Shown here in pieces: positions 7,201-7,838 of a stretch of DNA of 7,838 nt (positions within the stretch are counted from its first letter, which is position 1; each line of letters starts with the position of its first letter). Both the position numbers and the translations under genes were made by a program. The stretch is taken from contig JACXVH010000063.1 of NCBI GenBank assembly GCA_014763515.1, positions 1 to 7,838 on the forward strand. Direction: 5' to 3'. The notes under the pieces are model-generated. The model ran no database searches, had not been told where the DNA came from, and worked only from the letters and a program-made list of their open reading frames with translations. This DNA comes from Flavobacteriaceae bacterium. GTDB taxonomy: Bacteria > Bacteroidota > Bacteroidia > Flavobacteriales > Flavobacteriaceae.

Positions 7201-7506
7201 AGTAAAATGGTTACCAATTATTTTTGAAGCTGTAATAAGATCAATTCCTTTTTGAAGTTTAAATAATTTAAAAATTGGCAATGCTATAAATTTCGCTAGA
7301 AGAAATACTTCAACAGCAACAAACAACCAAAACAATATAGTTCTACCGGTTGTTGAAAGCCATAAAAAATGTTCCACGAGTAACGTGAATATGAAATACA
7401 ACAAACCTAAACCTATAAAAAGAAGCACTCCTTTTATGATTTCGTTGGTGTAAAACTTTCTAATAAAAGCTTCAAGTTTGCTATATATTACTGATTTTGA
7501 CTCCAA
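4201..7506 (-). CDS. DUF4175-like large membrane-anchored coiled-coil protein, function unknown
   Basis: I recognise this as the large Bacteroidota protein usually labelled DUF4175; no biochemical function is known to me. Counting from the TTG at 7504-7506 (1101 residues), a short basic N-terminus is followed by two membrane helices (about 26-48 and 57-80), a loop of about 70 residues, and a third helix (152-168). The positive-inside rule puts the remaining about 930 residues in the periplasm. That part has a beta-rich, Ig-like region (about 190-480), a Lys/Glu/Gln coiled coil (485-735), a Met/Gln/Ala patch (745-765), a Gly/Pro/Gln-rich linker (893-966) and a helical C-terminus. No ATG exists near the N-terminus; the first internal Met is at residue 286. 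The frame is also open to another TTG at 7570-7572 (1123 residues), but that codon lies inside the likely promoter. The 7506 start gives MESKSVIYSKLEAFIRKF, resembling family N-termini. It overlaps ybeY by 14 bp. Confidence 0.85.
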   Translation of the reverse strand: MESKSVIYSKLEAFIRKFYTNEIIKGVLLFIGLGLLYFIFTLLVEHFLWLSTTGRTILFWLFVAVEVFLLAKFIALPIFKLFKLQKGIDLITASKIIGNHFTEVGDKLLNFLQLSTTNEQSELLLASIDQKAASLQPIPFTNAVDFSKNKKYLPYTLLPIILLLLFFATGNSSIIKNSFGRVVHYETAYTPPAPFTFFILNNDLTVQQNKSFTLKVTTKGNVQPNQIKITFGKESYFLENLGKGLFEYTFENVSSSVLFTLEANEVFSNSYELKVIDVPTILNFEMKLVYPRYLNKTNEIIKGTGNANVPEGTKIFWNISAKSTSSIDFVSNKKEIFSKSDNSFSFAKSISNDLDYDIITSNNSISNYEKLTYTITTVKDQYPTINATLAPDSLKLNNKVIIGQVSDDYGLSKLQVIYYDVNNKSFLHKGILPIKKDLVDRFVYRFPSGLDIETGKQYEYYFEVFDNDQVNGNKSSKSSTFMHYELTAEEKVEKNLQDQQENIDALEKSLQNQNKQLAELDKLQKLNKEKSSLDNKDQKKVQDFIEKQKLQEEMMKEFSKKLNENLEEFKSNSKEKEELQRRLEEFEKESEKNEKLLKELEELSQKLEKDKLFDKAEKLQQKAKTQKMNLEQLVELTKRFYVEQKASQIADKLDKLGDKQKDLADKKNDNNSKNQEKLTQEFDDLKKELDELSKENIELKQPLDFDRDNKQEESISKDQENAQENLEKHNQKNASKSQKSAGDKMKQMSQQMSAAMSASGANAMQEDAKLLRQILDNLLTFSFDQEHLMNIAKNNSKSSIQLNQILKKQQELKVQFKHIDDSLFAVALRNVQITEMVFKEVGEVHYNVDKSLESISESYFLKGVSHQQFAFTSANRLADFLSNIQSQMMMQMQGSGQGKPKPGQGQGMQLPDIIKKQSQLGKQMKEGMKSGEQPGDNPGEKSGQQNKGNQASSPGQDGENGSEGNAGQVLDILKQQKELRDALQKSLEKEGLDGIGQNALNQMKDIEKQLINKGFKNETLNKMLNLKHELLKLEKAIQQQGEDNKRKSETNKDSFSGSKNTIPDSLKEYLNSIEILNRQSLPLQPNFNTKVQEYFKANDKF

Positions 7507-7569
7507 AAAACTTTTACTTTTGTTTATAACTGATAAAATTACATTTTTTTTAGGTGGTGGGCAATAGTT

Positions 7570-7600
7570 CAAAGATTAAAGGATTTTTAAAAATTTTCAA
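7570..7600 (-). promoter_or_regulatory. Candidate promoter for the DUF4175-ybeY unit
   Basis: On the minus strand a TTG (7600-7598) is followed after 20 bp by AATCTTTG (7577-7570), one base off the Bacteroidota -7 box TAnnTTTG, with near-ideal spacing. Transcription would start near 7563, which excludes the upstream TTG codon at 7572 and supports the TTG at 7506 as the translation start, with a leader of about 55 nt. The box is imperfect and the region is AT-rich. Confidence 0.45.
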
Positions 7601-7609
7601 ATTTTCAAA

Positions 7610-7641
7610 TTGACGAATTGCCACATTAACTTGTATCTTTG
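7610..7641 (+). promoter_or_regulatory. Promoter for gltX (Bacteroidota TTG / TAnnTTTG type)
   Basis: TTGAC (7610-7614) supplies the -33 TTG, and after 21 bp TATCTTTG (7634-7641) is an exact match to the -7 consensus TAnnTTTG. The predicted transcript starts near 7648, giving a leader of roughly 45 nt that contains the hairpin element at 7644-7670. It lies back to back with the candidate minus-strand promoter, the two TTG elements being only 9 bp apart. Confidence 0.65.
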
Positions 7642-7643
7642 CA

Positions 7644-7670
7644 TGATCCTTCGACAAGCTCAGGATGACA
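7644..7670. repeat. REP-like short palindromic element, copy B
   Basis: ATCCT (7646-7650) pairs with AGGAT (7662-7666). A TC bulge (7651-7652) and a GA/TC inner pair (7653-7654 with 7660-7661) close a short loop, and GACA follows. The layout equals that of the element at 1687-1715, with a different but again complementary outer stem. It sits immediately after the gltX -7 box and ends 21 bp before the gltX ATG, so it should form a hairpin in the 5' leader of the gltX mRNA. Confidence 0.65.
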
Positions 7671-7691
7671 ATAAGGAAAATATTTAAAATT

Positions 7692-7838
7692 ATGACTAGA
7701 CCCGTTCGCGTTCGATTTGCGCCAAGTCCAACAGGACCTTTACATATAGGTGGTGTACGTACTGCTTTGTTCAATTATTTATTTGCCAAAAAACATGGTG
7801 GAACATTTTACTTACGAGTAGAAGATACCGATCAAACA
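7692..7838 (+). CDS. gltX: Glutamyl-tRNA synthetase, N-terminal fragment cut by the window edge
   Basis: GltX charges tRNA-Glu with glutamate in an ATP-dependent cytoplasmic reaction. Only the first 49 codons are present, of a protein that is normally around 500 residues. They are diagnostic. RVRFAPSPTGPLHIGG (6-21) holds the class I synthetase HIGH-type motif as HIGG (18-21), and VRTALFNYLFAKKHGG (22-37) and FYLRVEDTDQT (39-49) follow exactly as in GluRS. The family also includes GlnRS-like and nondiscriminating GluRS enzymes; the RFAPSPTG opening favours bacterial GluRS, but whether it discriminates cannot be judged from this part. The ATG is the first codon of the conserved block and is preceded by an A-rich leader with no useful Shine-Dalgarno site (AGGA lies 14 nt away). 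Confidence 0.95.
   Translation, partial: MTRPVRVRFAPSPTGPLHIGGVRTALFNYLFAKKHGGTFYLRVEDTDQT

Noticed and set aside
7369..7384. TGTTCCACGAGT, resembling a fifth parS site
   Set aside because: Only the left half fits; the right half diverges at several fixed positions. The bases encode the Val-Glu-His of the first membrane segment of the DUF4175 protein, so it is best read as coding coincidence.
7515..7522. TACTTTTG on the plus strand, a possible second gltX promoter
   Set aside because: The nearest TTG is only 15 bp upstream and the site overlaps the leader of the opposite gene; the promoter at 7610-7641 is much better.
7550..7774. 74-codon minus-strand frame across the gltX start
   Set aside because: It is antisense to conserved gltX codons and runs through the promoters and the REP-like element; no recognisable protein.
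1..7838. CRISPR array, tRNA or rRNA genes, insertion sequence
   Set aside because: No regularly spaced repeats, cloverleaf-like or rRNA-like sequence, or transposase frame was seen; nearly all the DNA is taken up by housekeeping genes.

Overview
The window looks like a chromosomal segment from a low-GC member of the Bacteroidota, most likely class Flavobacteriia. The base composition is strongly AT-rich. Leaders are A-rich and lack Shine-Dalgarno sites, and a promoter with the TTG / TAnnTTTG layout typical of this phylum lies before gltX. The protein families also fit: an OmpH/Skp-type lipoprotein, a very large DUF4175-like membrane protein, and a YbeY with an HGILHYCGYKD motif.

Layout. Five genes lie on the minus strand, in transcription order: a DUF4175-like protein (about 7506 to 4201), ybeY (4214 to 3795, overlapping the previous gene by 14 bp), mnmG (3670 to 1793), a class I SAM-dependent methyltransferase (1670 to 825) and an OmpH/Skp-like lipoprotein (595 to 8). 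On the plus strand, gltX begins at 7692 and runs off the window after 49 codons. The gltX and DUF4175 promoters appear to sit back to back in 7570-7641. No gene-free stretch exceeds 300 bp.

The most notable content is non-coding. Four copies of the 16-bp ParB-binding centromere sequence parS (consensus TGTTNCACGTGNAACA) lie at 1738, 3701, 3739 and 3799, flanking mnmG; three are packed into 114 bp between mnmG and ybeY. One is the core of a perfect 44-bp palindrome. Another overlaps the end of ybeY, so that it is translated as the last six residues, MFHVKH. This suggests that the segment is a ParABS loading centre and probably lies in the origin-proximal part of the chromosome, although no oriC or parAB gene is in the window. 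Two short hairpin elements (1687-1715 and 7644-7670) share one architecture but have different, compensating stem sequences, as expected of a dispersed REP-like family.

Functionally, mnmG (tRNA U34 modification), ybeY (rRNA maturation) and gltX (glutamyl-tRNA synthesis) all serve translation. The OmpH-like protein belongs to the cell envelope, the DUF4175 protein is envelope-associated by its predicted topology, and the methyltransferase has no assignable substrate. Two minus-strand genes appear to use non-ATG starts: GTG for mnmG and TTG for DUF4175.
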